64,000 bases of DNA from Agromyces agglutinans (GCF_009647605.1 NZ_WJIF01000007.1:158980-222979); one strand, 5' to 3'. Shown: positions 47,934-62,111, counted from the stretch's first letter. A program made the numbers and translations. Notes: generated by a model from the sequence alone, not told the origin.

Positions 47934-47949
47934 CTGCGGTGATGGAGCG

Positions 47950-49854
<1,905 letters not shown>

Positions 49855-49983
49855 GGTGGTGTCCTCGCGGTGGGGCATCCGTGGTCGGCGGGCCGGGATG
49901 CGGCTCGCCGGTGCCGCGCGGATGCGCTGGATGGGAGTCTGTGGGAGCGCGCTGGAGCCGATGACGACGGCGCGCGCCCTTCC

Positions 49984-49989
49984 AGCCTA
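49984..49989 (-). promoter_or_regulatory. typA: -10 box (TAGGCT) of typA
   Basis: On the minus strand predicts a start near 49977 and a leader of about 123 nt, long for this genome. The rest of the 49855-50065 gap holds only the dpp terminator. Confidence 0.4.
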
Positions 49990-50012
49990 GCGCCCCGTCG
50001 CCGTGCGAACGC

Positions 50013-50049
50013 CGAACGCCCGCCCGGCGTGAGCCGGAGCGGGCGTTCG
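50013..50049 (-). terminator. Strong hairpin terminator of the dpp operon
   Basis: Arms cgaacgcccgc (50013-50023) and gcgggcgttcg (50039-50049) pair perfectly. An inner ccggc/gccgg stem extends the helix to 16 bp with one bulged A and a gtga loop. It starts 17 bp past the last dpp stop. No T-tract is visible. Confidence 0.8.
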
Positions 50050-50065
50050 GGTGCGTTCGAGCGGC

Positions 50066-51838
50066 TTACGCGCCGAGCTCGATGTTCGCGCCGGGGATCG
50101 CCGCGAGCAGGTCCTGCGTGTACTGCTCCTTGGGGTTGTCGAAGACCTCGTCGGTCGTCGCAGCCTCGACGATGCGCCCCTTCTGCATCACGCAGACGTT
50201 GTCGGCGATGACGCGCACGACCGCGAGGTCGTGCGTGATGAAGAGGTACGTGAGCCCCAGCTCGGACTGCAGGTCGGCGAGCAGGCGCAGGATCTGCGCC
50301 TGCACGAGCACGTCGAGCGCCGACACGGCCTCGTCGAGCACGACGATCTCGGGCTTCAGGGCCAGGGCGCGCGCGATCGCGATGCGCTGGCGCTGGCCGC
50401 CCGACAGCTCGTTCGGGTAGCGGCCGATCAGGGTGCGCGGCAGCGCGACCTGGTCGAGCAGCTCGTACACGCGCTCGCGCCGCGATCGGCGGTCACCGAC
50501 CTTGTGCGTGAACAGCGGCTCGCCGATGGTGTTGCCGATGTTGCGCAGCGGGTTCAGCGAACCGTACGGGTCCTGGAAGACCGGCTGCATGCGGCTGCGG
50601 AGCTTGAACAGCTCGGGGCCCGTGAGCGACGCCAGGTCCTGTCCGCCGACGAGGATCCGGCCGCTCGTCGAGTCTTCGAGCTTCAGCAGCATCTTGGCCA
50701 CGGTCGACTTGCCGGAGCCCGACTCGCCGACGAGCGCGGTCGTCGTGCCCTTCGCGATCTGGAAGGACACGTCGTCGACCGCCTTGAAGTCGCCCGATCC
50801 GCGGATCTTGAAGACCTTGGTCAGGTTCTCCACGACGATCGCGGGCGGAGCGGATGCCGCGGCCTCGAGCGCTGCAGCACGGGCCTCGGCCGTCGCGATG
50901 AGGTCGAGTTCGTCTCCTGCCGCGGTCGCCGCGTCGGCGGCGATCGCCTGCTCGGCGGCGTGGATGCTGCCGGTCGCCTGGATGCGCCGCGAGGCGAGGC
51001 TCGGCGCAGCGGCCACGAGTCGCTGCGTGTAGGGGTGCTGCGGGTTCTGCAGGATCTCGCGCGACGGTCCGGACTCGACGACCTTGCCCTTGTACATGAC
51101 GACGAGCTGCTCCGCGCGCTCGGCCGCGAGGCCGAGGTCGTGCGTGATGAACAGCAGCGTCGTGCCGAGCTCGCGCGTCAGCGACTCGAGGTGGTCGAGG
51201 ATGACCCGCTGCACCGTGACGTCGAGCGCCGAGGTCGGCTCGTCGGCGATGAGCAGCTGCGGGTCGGCCGCGAGGCCCATGCCGATGAGCACGCGCTGGC
51301 GCATACCGCCCGAGAACTGGTGCGGGAACTGCTTGAGGCGACGGTCGGCGTCTTGGAGGCCGGCCTGCTTCAGCACCTCGATCGCACGCTGCTTGACCTC
51401 TTTCCGGCCCGACGCGATGCCGTTGGCCCGGATGGCCTCCTCGACCTGGAACCCGATCGACCAGACCGGGTTGAGGTTGGACATCGGGTCCTGGGGGACG
51501 AAGCCGATCTTGCGACCGCGGATCGACTCCATGTCCTTCTTCGACGCCTTGGCGAGGTCTTCACCGTCGAGCAGGATCTGCCCGCCGGTGATGCGGCCCG
51601 ACCCGGGCAGCAGGTTGATGATCGCGTGCGCGGTCGTCGACTTGCCCGAACCGGACTCGCCCACGATCGCGAGGCTCTGCCCGCGGTACAGGGTGATGTC
51701 GACGCCGTCGACGGCGGTCACGTCACCCGTCTGGGTGCGGAAGGCGACCTTCAGGTCCTTGATCTGCAGGAGCGGCCGCTCGGCCTCGCCCGTGCTGGTG
51801 GTGGTGTCCACATCGGTTCCGTTCAGCTCGACGCTCAT
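50066..51838 (-). CDS. Fused DppD-DppF peptide ABC transporter ATPase
   Basis: 590 residues with two complete ABC domains. The first has Walker A GESGSGKST at 60-68, LSGGMRQRV-type signature (FSGGMRQRVLIG) and LLIADEPTSALD. The second has GESGSGKST at about 375, ELSGGQRQRIAIARAL and EIVVLDEAVSALD. Each has the oligopeptide-type C-terminal extension (HPYTQRLVAAAP; EQYTQDLLAAIPG). It energises dppBC. The ATG overlaps the dppC stop (ATGA). The fused ATPase is common in actinobacteria. The linker of about 60 residues is Ala-rich. Confidence 0.95.
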   Translation of the reverse strand: MSVELNGTDVDTTTSTGEAERPLLQIKDLKVAFRTQTGDVTAVDGVDITLYRGQSLAIVGESGSGKSTTAHAIINLLPGSGRITGGQILLDGEDLAKASKKDMESIRGRKIGFVPQDPMSNLNPVWSIGFQVEEAIRANGIASGRKEVKQRAIEVLKQAGLQDADRRLKQFPHQFSGGMRQRVLIGMGLAADPQLLIADEPTSALDVTVQRVILDHLESLTRELGTTLLFITHDLGLAAERAEQLVVMYKGKVVESGPSREILQNPQHPYTQRLVAAAPSLASRRIQATGSIHAAEQAIAADAATAAGDELDLIATAEARAAALEAAASAPPAIVVENLTKVFKIRGSGDFKAVDDVSFQIAKGTTTALVGESGSGKSTVAKMLLKLEDSTSGRILVGGQDLASLTGPELFKLRSRMQPVFQDPYGSLNPLRNIGNTIGEPLFTHKVGDRRSRRERVYELLDQVALPRTLIGRYPNELSGGQRQRIAIARALALKPEIVVLDEAVSALDVLVQAQILRLLADLQSELGLTYLFITHDLAVVRVIADNVCVMQKGRIVEAATTDEVFDNPKEQYTQDLLAAIPGANIELGA

Positions 51839-52788
51839 CGACGCGCCCTCGCCTTCGGGTCGAGGGCGTCGCGGACGACCTCGCCCATCATGATGAACGC
51901 GAGCACCGTGACGGAGAGCGCGATCGACGGCAGGATCAGAGTCTGCGGGGCGGTGCGCAGGTCGAACTGCGCCGCCGAGATGTCATTGCCCCACGACATC
52001 GTCGACGACGGCAGGCCGACGCCGAGGAACGACAGGGTCGCCTCCGCGACGATCGCCGAGGCGAGCGAAATGGTCGTGATCACGATGACCGGAGCCAGCG
52101 AGTTGGGCAGCACGTGGCGCAGCAGGATGCGGAACCGCGAGACGCCGACCGCCGTGGCCGACATCACGAAGTCGGCGTTCTTGACCCTGAGGATCTCGGC
52201 TCTCAGCACACGGGCGGTCGCGGGCCACGCGAACAATCCGATCGCGAGCGAGATCACCCACACGTTGCGGTACGCCGAGAGCACCGACATGACGACGACG
52301 GCCGCCAGGATGTAGGGGATCGAGAAGAAGATGTCGCCGATGCGCGAGAGCACCGAGTCGATCCATCCGCCGTAGAAGCCCGCGAACGCGCCGAAGACGA
52401 CGCCGAGGACCGCGACGAGGAAGGTCACGATGAGGCCCACCGAGAGCGACGTCGAGGTGCCGTGGATGATGCGCGAGTAGATGTCGCAGCCCTGTTTGGT
52501 GAACCCGAGCGGGTGTCCGTCGACCGGGCCGCCGTTCGAGTTCGAGAGCTGGCAGTCGTTGTTCGGCGGGGTCTGGGTGAACCAGCCGGGGAACAGCGCG
52601 ACGATCACGACGAGCAGGATGAGGGCCGCGGAGATCCAGAACATCGGGCGACGACGCACGTCGTTCCAGGCGTCCCTCCACAGGTTCGAGGGCTTGCCCT
52701 CGGCCTTGACCTTGTCGATCGCGACGAGCGGCGTCTCTTCGAGCGGCGCGACGTAGTGCTGCTGGTCGGGTCTGGTGTTACTTGGCAT
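51835..52788 (-). CDS. dppC: Peptide ABC transporter permease DppC
   Basis: A 317-residue inner-membrane permease. The long cytoplasmic N-terminus (about 45 residues), one helix, then an external domain with Cys in NNDCQLSN and KQGCDIY, then the five-helix BPD core with the EAA loop (VRAEILRVKNADFVMSATAVGVSRFRI, GxxRFRILLRHVLPN). The ATG at 52788 lies 11 bp inside the dppB end. Pairs with DppB. Confidence 0.95.
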   Translation of the reverse strand: MPSNTRPDQQHYVAPLEETPLVAIDKVKAEGKPSNLWRDAWNDVRRRPMFWISAALILLVVIVALFPGWFTQTPPNNDCQLSNSNGGPVDGHPLGFTKQGCDIYSRIIHGTSTSLSVGLIVTFLVAVLGVVFGAFAGFYGGWIDSVLSRIGDIFFSIPYILAAVVVMSVLSAYRNVWVISLAIGLFAWPATARVLRAEILRVKNADFVMSATAVGVSRFRILLRHVLPNSLAPVIVITTISLASAIVAEATLSFLGVGLPSSTMSWGNDISAAQFDLRTAPQTLILPSIALSVTVLAFIMMGEVVRDALDPKARARR

Positions 52789-53707
52789 AGCGGATCCTCG
52801 GGTCGAGAACGGCGTAGAGCAGATCCACCAGGAGGTTGATGATGAGGTAGATCAGCACCATGACGGTCACGAAGGAGACGACGGTCGGTCCCTCACCTCG
52901 GATGATCGCCTGGTAGAGGGTGCGGCCGACGCCGGGCACGTTGAAGATGCCCTCGGTGACCGTTGCGCCGACCATCAGCACGCCGAAGTCGACGGCGAGG
53001 TAGGTGACGACGGGGATGAGCGAGTTGCGCAGGATGTGCACGGGCACGATGCGGCTCCGCGACAGGCCCTTGCTCGCGGCGGTGCGAACGAAGTCCTGGC
53101 CGTCGGTGTCGATGACCGACGCGCGCGTGAGCCGGCTGATCTGCGCGAAGCTGATCGTGGCGAGCACCAACGCCGGGAGTATCAGGTCCTGGATCGGGGC
53201 GCCGGTGCCCACGGTCGTACGGAACCACCCGAGTTGGATGCCGAAGACGAACTGCGCGACGAACGCGATGACGAAGATCGGCAGCGAGATCAGGATGAGG
53301 CTGACCACGAGCGCTGAGGCGTCGAAGATGCCGCCCTTGCGCAGGCCCGCGACGAGCCCCACGGTGATGCCCGCGACCATCTCGAAGAAGACGGCGAGCA
53401 CGGCCAGGCGCAGGGTGACGGGGAAGGTCGCCGCGAGGATCTCGGAGACCGGCTGGCCGGAGAACGACGTGCCGAGATTCCCCGTGAAGATGCCGCCGAG
53501 GAAGATGAAGTACTGCACGATGAACGGCTGGTCGAGGTTGTACTGGGCCCGGATGCGTTCGAGTACCTGCGGCGGCGGGGTCTTGTCGCCGAAGAGCCCG
53601 ACGATCGGGTCGCCCGGCATCGCGAAGACCATGAAGTAGATCAGGAAGGTGGTGCCGAGCAGCACAGGGATCGCCTGCAGCAGTCGGCGCACGATGTAGC
53701 CGGCCAT
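52778..53707 (-). CDS. dppB: Peptide ABC transporter permease DppB
   Basis: A 309-residue inner-membrane permease: YIVRRLLQAIPVLLGTTFLIYFMVFAMPGDP is the canonical DppB/OppB N-terminus, with six helices and the EAA loop (TDGQDFVRTAASKGLSRSRIVPVHILRNSL). GAAGGGCAGGG lies upstream of the ATG. It begins 203 bp after dppA, across a strong palindrome. Confidence 0.95.
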   Translation of the reverse strand: MAGYIVRRLLQAIPVLLGTTFLIYFMVFAMPGDPIVGLFGDKTPPPQVLERIRAQYNLDQPFIVQYFIFLGGIFTGNLGTSFSGQPVSEILAATFPVTLRLAVLAVFFEMVAGITVGLVAGLRKGGIFDASALVVSLILISLPIFVIAFVAQFVFGIQLGWFRTTVGTGAPIQDLILPALVLATISFAQISRLTRASVIDTDGQDFVRTAASKGLSRSRIVPVHILRNSLIPVVTYLAVDFGVLMVGATVTEGIFNVPGVGRTLYQAIIRGEGPTVVSFVTVMVLIYLIINLLVDLLYAVLDPRIRYAK

Positions 53708-53815
53708 GGATCAGGCCCTGCCCTTCGTGGATGTTGACATTTGAAGAAACCTCACCATTGCGAGTTCGTCCACACGATGCTACGCCGATCGGCCCAGCAC
53801 CGGGGATACGTGGGA

Positions 53816-53847
53816 GTGGGGCGGCAGCCGATCGGCTGCCGCCCCAC
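53816..53847. terminator. 32-bp perfect palindrome between dppA and dppB
   Basis: Each half is gtggggcggcagccga and its exact reverse complement, meeting at GATC with no spacer. On RNA it would form a very stable stem, probably a partial terminator or an RNA-stabilising 3' structure that lets dppA exceed dppBC(DF). It could also be a dimeric protein's operator. Confidence 0.75.
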
Positions 53848-53879
53848 GGGCGGCTCAGAGTCTAACCCGAGTCGCCCCG

Positions 53880-53908
53880 GAACGAGAATTGCTCGTTCTC
53901 GGAACGAG
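53880..53908 (-). other. Three alternating 7-bp arms after the dppA stop (switchable hairpins)
   Basis: gaacgag (53880-53886), ctcgttc (53892-53898) and gaacgag (53902-53908). The middle arm can pair with either neighbour, so two mutually exclusive hairpins are possible immediately after the dppA stop codon. Confidence 0.6.
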
Positions 53909-53910
53909 TG

Positions 53911-55530
53911 TTACTCGCTCTTGGTGACCTGGTGCAGGATCGGCCAGGTGTCCCAGCCGAACTCGACGTTGTCGACGGTCTCGTTCCAGGCGCCCATGCC
54001 GTTGGTGTACCAGAGCGGGATGGCGGGGAGGTCCTCGAAGAGGATCTCCTGCGCCTGCTGGAACTTCTCGATGCCGGCCTCGACCTCGGTCGCCGAAGCG
54101 CCCTCGTCGAGCAGCGCGTCGAACTCGGGGTTCGAGTAGTCGCCGTCGTTCGAGCCCGCGCCCGTGCCGTAGACCGGCCCGAGCCCGTTGAACATCGACG
54201 GGTAGTCGAACTGCCAGCCGGCGCGGAACGCGGTCTGCGTGGCACGCGACGTGATGAGGTCGCGGTGCTCGTTGAACGTCGGGATCGGGGCGCCGGAGGC
54301 GTCGATGCCGAGGTTGTTCTTCAGCTGGTTGGCGATCGCGTCGACCCAGCCCTGGTTGGGGCCGTCGGCGTTGTACTGGATCTGGAAGCTGCCGGTCCAC
54401 GGGGCGATGGCGTCGGCCTCGGCCCACAGCTGCTTCGCAAGGTCGGCGTCGAACTCGAGGACCTCGGAGCCCGGGATCTCCTCGGAGTAGCCGTCGATCA
54501 CCGGCGAGGTGAAGTCGTGCGCCGGCGTGCGGGTGCCGTTGAAGATGACCTCGGTGACCTCTTCGCGGTCGATCGCGTGCGAGATCGCGGCGCGGCGCAG
54601 CTTGCCCTCTTCACCCGCGAAGTGCGCGAGGCGCTCGGGGATCACGATGGTCGCGTTGGCGGCGGCGGGCTGGTTGACCGTGCGGCCCTCGAACTCCGAC
54701 TCGAAGGTCTGGAGCGCGCTGTCGGGGATCTCCTGGATGATGTCCAGGTTGCCGCCCTGCAGGTCGGCGTAGGCCGCGTCGGTGCTGGCGTAGAGGATCA
54801 TGTCCACGCCGCCGTTCTGCGCCTCACGGGGACCGTCGTACTCGTCGTTCTTGACGAGGTCGATGCGCTCGTCGTGCTTCCACGCGCCCTCGCCGTCGAG
54901 CATGTACGGGCCGTTGCCGATCGGGTTCTCACCGAAGGCCTCGATGTCCTCCCACGCCGAAGCGGGGACCGGGAAGTAGGCCGTGTAGCCGAGGCGCAGC
55001 GGGAAGTCGGACTCGGGCTGCTTCAGCTTGACCGTGAAGGTCAGGTCGTCGACGACCTCGAGGCCCGAGAGCTCCGGGACGTTCTCGTCGTAGCTGAAGC
55101 CCTCGATCGACTCGAAGAAGTAGCTCGAGAGCTGGTTGTTGTCGAGGGCGGCACCGTAGTTCCACGCCTTGACGAACGACTCGGCGTCGACCGGGTCGCC
55201 GTTCGTGAAGGTCAGGCCCTCGCGAATCTTGATCGTGTAGGTCTGCGCGTCTTCAGTCGTGATGTCTTCCGCGACGTCGTACTCCATGGCGCCGTCGGCC
55301 TGGTAATACACGAGGCCCGCGAAGATGTTCTGCAGGACCAGACCGCCGCCGACCTCGTTGGTGTTGGTGGGGACCAGCGGGTTCTGCGGCTCCGTGTTGT
55401 TGACCGTGATGACGGCCGACGATGCGGCAGCCTCAGTCGGCTCGGCACCGCCGCTCGTGCAGCCCGCGAGCACCAGCGCGCCGGCGGCAGCAAGAGCAAT
55501 GGCGGCGACGCCGCTTCTCTTGATCTTCAA
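53911..55530 (-). CDS. dppA: Peptide ABC transporter substrate-binding lipoprotein DppA
   Basis: A 539-residue SBP_bac_5 family protein. Signal peptide with lipobox LAGC at Cys24, then the family pattern LVLQNIFAGLVYYQADG, YTIKIREGLTFTNGDPVDAESFVKAWNYG, NGPYMLDG and RRAAISHAIDREEV. It delivers oligo- or dipeptides to the DppBC permease. The TTG at 55530 is the only start fitting the AGGAGG just upstream. It is first in the operon, with its own good promoter. Confidence 0.95.
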   Translation of the reverse strand: MKIKRSGVAAIALAAAGALVLAGCTSGGAEPTEAAASSAVITVNNTEPQNPLVPTNTNEVGGGLVLQNIFAGLVYYQADGAMEYDVAEDITTEDAQTYTIKIREGLTFTNGDPVDAESFVKAWNYGAALDNNQLSSYFFESIEGFSYDENVPELSGLEVVDDLTFTVKLKQPESDFPLRLGYTAYFPVPASAWEDIEAFGENPIGNGPYMLDGEGAWKHDERIDLVKNDEYDGPREAQNGGVDMILYASTDAAYADLQGGNLDIIQEIPDSALQTFESEFEGRTVNQPAAANATIVIPERLAHFAGEEGKLRRAAISHAIDREEVTEVIFNGTRTPAHDFTSPVIDGYSEEIPGSEVLEFDADLAKQLWAEADAIAPWTGSFQIQYNADGPNQGWVDAIANQLKNNLGIDASGAPIPTFNEHRDLITSRATQTAFRAGWQFDYPSMFNGLGPVYGTGAGSNDGDYSNPEFDALLDEGASATEVEAGIEKFQQAQEILFEDLPAIPLWYTNGMGAWNETVDNVEFGWDTWPILHQVTKSE

Positions 55531-55597
55531 TGTTCCTCCTGTGAGATGTGCGCGACGACGACACGGCTTCTGGCCATGAGGTGCGCGGGTACCTCTG

Positions 55598-55626
55598 AGA
55601 GTACGAATCGGGAGGGCGCATTCCAA
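55598..55626 (-). promoter_or_regulatory. Promoter of the dpp operon (TTGGAA - 17 bp - TACTCT)
   Basis: On the minus strand -35 TTGGAA (55626-55621), a 17-bp spacer and -10 TACTCT (55603-55598). It is the best two-box promoter in the window. Transcription would start near 55591, with a 60-nt leader. Confidence 0.6.
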
Positions 55627-55736
55627 ACCCATCGGCAAACCGTTATCGACGCGAAACCTGAAACCCGTTCGGGGGGCGGATTCCGCTGCCATGCGCAGGA
55701 TTCTTGCGCGCGATGGCGGCATGCGAGGATTCCTGC

Positions 55737-56501
55737 ATGGAAAGCGCCGTTCGCTCGCGGATCGAGGTGGGCATCGTCCTGGCGCTGTCGCTCGGGGCGT
55801 CGGCGGTGTACTCGGTGGTCTCGATCGTCGGACGGCTCACCGACGACCGACCGCTCGGCGACCAGTCGGCGGCCATCAACCAGTCGCGGTCCACGCGCGA
55901 ATGGCTGGACTTCACCTACCAGTTCCTCGATGTCGTGTTCGGGCTGGCCGTGGTCGCGCTCGCGCTCTACCTGCTCTGGCGGCCGGGCGCCGATCCCTTC
56001 CGGCGCATCGGGCTGGACCTCACCCGGCCCGCCCGCGACGTGGCATCCGGCCTGCTGCTCGTCGCCGCGATCGGCGTGCCCGGCCTGGCCCTCTACGCCG
56101 CCGGTCGCGCCCTCGGCGTGACCGTCGCGGTGGTGCCCGCGCCGCTCGACGCGTCCTGGTGGACCATCCCGATCCTCGTGCTCGCGGCGCTGAAGGCCGC
56201 GCTCGTCGAGGAGGTCATCGTCGTCGGATACCTCTTCACCCGGCTCCGCGAACTCGGCGTCGGACCGTGGGCGACGATCGTCTCGAGCGCACTGCTGCGC
56301 GGCACCTACCACCTGTACCAGGGGTTCGGCCCGTTCGCGGGCAACGTCGCGATGGGCATCGTGTTCGGCTGGTGCTACACGCGGTGGGGTCGCACCATGC
56401 CGCTCGTGGTCGCGCACTGGGTGCTCGACATGGTGTCGTTCATCGGCTATCCGCTCGCGCTCGCGTGGTGGCCGGGTCTGTTCGCCGCACCGGAGGCGTG
56501 A
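55737..56501 (+). CDS. CPBP-family intramembrane metalloprotease
   Basis: 254 residues with about seven membrane helices. The Abi/CPBP motifs are ALVEEVIVVGYLFTRL (EE motif), LLRGTYHLYQG (His) and VAHWVLDM (His-x3-D). The Arg usually found in EExxxR is replaced here (EEVIVVGY), a deviation from the classic signature. The ATG at 55737 has GAGGA upstream. The last three codons and the stop lie in a 15-bp repeat array, and the 3' end overlaps the opposing gene by 62 bp. Role unknown. Confidence 0.87.
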   Translation: MESAVRSRIEVGIVLALSLGASAVYSVVSIVGRLTDDRPLGDQSAAINQSRSTREWLDFTYQFLDVVFGLAVVALALYLLWRPGADPFRRIGLDLTRPARDVASGLLLVAAIGVPGLALYAAGRALGVTVAVVPAPLDASWWTIPILVLAALKAALVEEVIVVGYLFTRLRELGVGPWATIVSSALLRGTYHLYQGFGPFAGNVAMGIVFGWCYTRWGRTMPLVVAHWVLDMVSFIGYPLALAWWPGLFAAPEA

Positions 56502-56922
56502 CCCGGGGAGGCGTGACCCTCGGCGGCGTGACCCGTGGAGGCGTGGCCGGCGCCGGCTGACGCGGCGCCACGTGCGAGCCGTGCGCGAGCGCGACCACGG
56601 TCGTCGGCATCGGCGGCAGCGCCTCCTCGGGCGGCTCGAGGCGGAGGTCGGAACCCGAGGCCCGCACGCGCGCCATGTCGAGCGCGGAGCGCCGCGTCGG
56701 CGTGCACACGGCCGAGAAGCCCTCGTCGCCGAAGCCGACGCCGCGCAGGTCCGTGATGGACTGCGCGCGGCGCATCGCCTCGGCCCTGCCGGGGTCGCGG
56801 CGCTCGAGCAGGGCCGCACGCCGGTCGAGCGCGAGCCCGTCGGAGGCCAGCAGCGCGGAGCCGACGAACAGGCCGACGAAGGCGACCGTCGCGAGGACGG
56901 CGAGGAGATCGACGCCGATCAT
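56440..56922 (-). CDS. Single-pass membrane protein with Pro-rich repeat tail, function unknown
   Basis: 160 residues. One N-terminal membrane helix (IGVDLLAVLATVAFVGLFVGSALLA) is followed by a charged helical segment (LDRRAALLERRDPGRAEAMRRAQS), an unrecognised middle part and a C-terminal run of RVTPP repeats encoded by the 15-bp array. The ATG at 56922 is preceded by GGGAGG at good spacing. It overlaps the CPBP gene tail-to-tail by 62 bp. Coding is supported by start context and composition, but the family is not recognised. Confidence 0.65.
   Translation of the reverse strand: MIGVDLLAVLATVAFVGLFVGSALLASDGLALDRRAALLERRDPGRAEAMRRAQSITDLRGVGFGDEGFSAVCTPTRRSALDMARVRASGSDLRLEPPEEALPPMPTTVVALAHGSHVAPRQPAPATPPRVTPPRVTPPRVTPPVRRTDPATTRARADSR
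56492..56551. repeat. 15-bp tandem repeat, four copies, across the CPBP 3' end
   Basis: Units start at 56492, 56507, 56522 and 56537 with core gg(a/c)ggcgtgaccc; the fourth is diverged. The first unit contains the CPBP stop codon. On the minus strand they encode RVTPP repeats of the opposing protein. Confidence 0.9.
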
Positions 56923-57057
56923 GTGCGCCTCCCGATCAACGAGTGAACGATCCGAGGATCCCTCAGTGTACTCCCGGAGCGTCGATCCGTGCCCGCCACG
57001 ATCCGGCCCGCGACGCACGCGACGAGGCTCGGGACACCCACTGAACGGGAGCACCCC

Positions 57058-57273
57058 ATGCACCTCGCCCACGCCATCGCCGCCGCGCACCTCGCCGGCC
57101 GCGCCACCGCTCGCCTGCACCGGGCGACCGAGGGCGAGGTCGCCGAGGCCGAGCAGCGCGCCGTCGCGCGCGCACGGCGGGCGGCGGATGCCGCGGCATC
57201 CGCTCGACCGACCGCACGCGCGCTCACCGAGCGCGGACGCCACCTGGCACGGCCGCGCCCGAAGAGCGCCTGA
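57058..57273 (+). CDS. Small Ala/Arg-rich helical protein, hypothetical
   Basis: 71 residues, no membrane segment, predicted almost entirely helical and strongly basic (about a quarter Arg), with HLAHAIAAAHLAG at the start. The ATG at 57058 has ACGGGAG upstream. A 20-bp palindrome of two GGATGCC motifs (57184-57203) lies inside it. It converges on gcvP with a 33-bp gap. It could bind nucleic acid, but nothing specific shows this. Confidence 0.5.
   Translation: MHLAHAIAAAHLAGRATARLHRATEGEVAEAEQRAVARARRAADAAASARPTARALTERGRHLARPRPKSA
57184..57203. repeat. 20-bp palindrome of two GGATGCC motifs
   Basis: gcggatgcc, two bases gc, then ggcatccgc: perfectly self-complementary. It lies inside the 71-residue hypothetical gene. 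Confidence 0.85.
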
Positions 57274-57306
57274 AGGCGGCGGCGCGACGCAGCGCGGCGC
57301 CCTCCG

Positions 57307-60192
<2,886 letters not shown>

Positions 60193-60207
60193 CGGGTGGT
60201 TCGGTCC

Positions 60208-60579
60208 TTACTCGCCGACGAGGGCGCGGTACTCGTCGTGGGTCAGCAGCTTCGGCAGGTCGCCGGTGCGCACCTTGATCAGCCAGCCGTCGCCGAACGG
60301 GTCGGCGTTGACGAGCTCTGGGCTGTCGACGACGGCCTGGTTGGCCTCGACGACCTCGCCGTCGACGGGGGCGAAGAGCTCGCCCACCGACTTCGTGGAC
60401 TCGATCTCGCCGACGACGGCGCCGGCCGTCACGGCGGTGCCGGCGTTCGGCAGGTCGACGTAGACCACGTCGCCGAGCTTCTCGGCGGCGTAGTCGGTGA
60501 TGCCGATCACGGCGGTGTCGCCGTCGAGGCGGATCCACTCGTGCTCTTCGGTGTAGTGCAGGGCGGTGACGTCGGTCAT
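60208..60579 (-). CDS. gcvH: Glycine cleavage system H protein
   Basis: A 123-residue lipoyl carrier. The lipoylated Lys63 is in [15 protein letters not shown], framed by [12 protein letters not shown] and GWLIKV. GAGGAG lies upstream of the ATG. It sits 67 bp after gcvT, with a hairpin between them. Confidence 0.97.
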   Translation of the reverse strand: MTDVTALHYTEEHEWIRLDGDTAVIGITDYAAEKLGDVVYVDLPNAGTAVTAGAVVGEIESTKSVGELFAPVDGEVVEANQAVVDSPELVNADPFGDGWLIKVRTGDLPKLLTHDEYRALVGE

Positions 60580-60610
60580 GGGGTGCTCCTCGCTTGCGAT
60601 TTCGTGTTCG

Positions 60611-60627
60611 GCGCGCCGTCGGCGCGC
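60611..60627 (-). other. Intercistronic hairpin between gcvT and gcvH
   Basis: Perfect stem gcgcgcc/ggcgcgc with loop gtc in the 67-bp gap. It could be a processing or attenuation site setting GcvT:GcvH ratios. Confidence 0.45.
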
Positions 60628-60646
60628 GACTGGATGGCGGCGCCGC

Positions 60647-61810
<1,164 letters not shown>

Positions 61811-61867
61811 GAGTTCTCCTGGGTCGCGCGGATCCGCGGCGGATGCCGCTCGAGAACTCCCCCTCTG

Positions 61868-62077
61868 TCATGAGCCTGAGAGTTTCACGCCGAGCTGTCG
61901 CACTCGAGCGCTTTCACCGTGGGCGGGACGAGGCAGAGCATGCTCGATCCACTTTTCAGAGCGGCCTCGTCATCGCGGTGTGTGACCTGAGAGATTGGCG
62001 GGGAGGCTTGCTCCTTCGGTGCCGGCCGGTGCGGACGTCAGCTCGTGCTGTCGTCTGCACCGCCGGCTCTCCCGCGA
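61868..62077 (-). ncRNA. Tandem glycine riboswitch upstream of gcvT
   Basis: Two aptamers read on the minus strand. Aptamer 1 starts with GCGGGAGAGCCGG (near 62076), includes CCGAAGGAGCAAGCC and ends with AATCTCTCAGGTC. Aptamer 2 runs from about 61970 through CACGGTGAAAGCG to GAAACTCTCAGGC (near 61875). A linker of about 15 nt joins them. The second ends about 60 nt before the gcvT start. The class normally turns on glycine catabolism when glycine is high. This accounts for nearly all of the 318-bp gap 61811-62128. Confidence 0.92.
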
Positions 62078-62111
62078 CGCGTCGATGGCCCGGTATGCGG
62101 TTGTGTGGTCG

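Noticed and set aside
47715..47949. c-di-AMP (ydaO-type) riboswitch upstream of the M23 peptidase
   Set aside because: This class often precedes wall hydrolases in actinobacteria, but its conserved core elements are not visible here.
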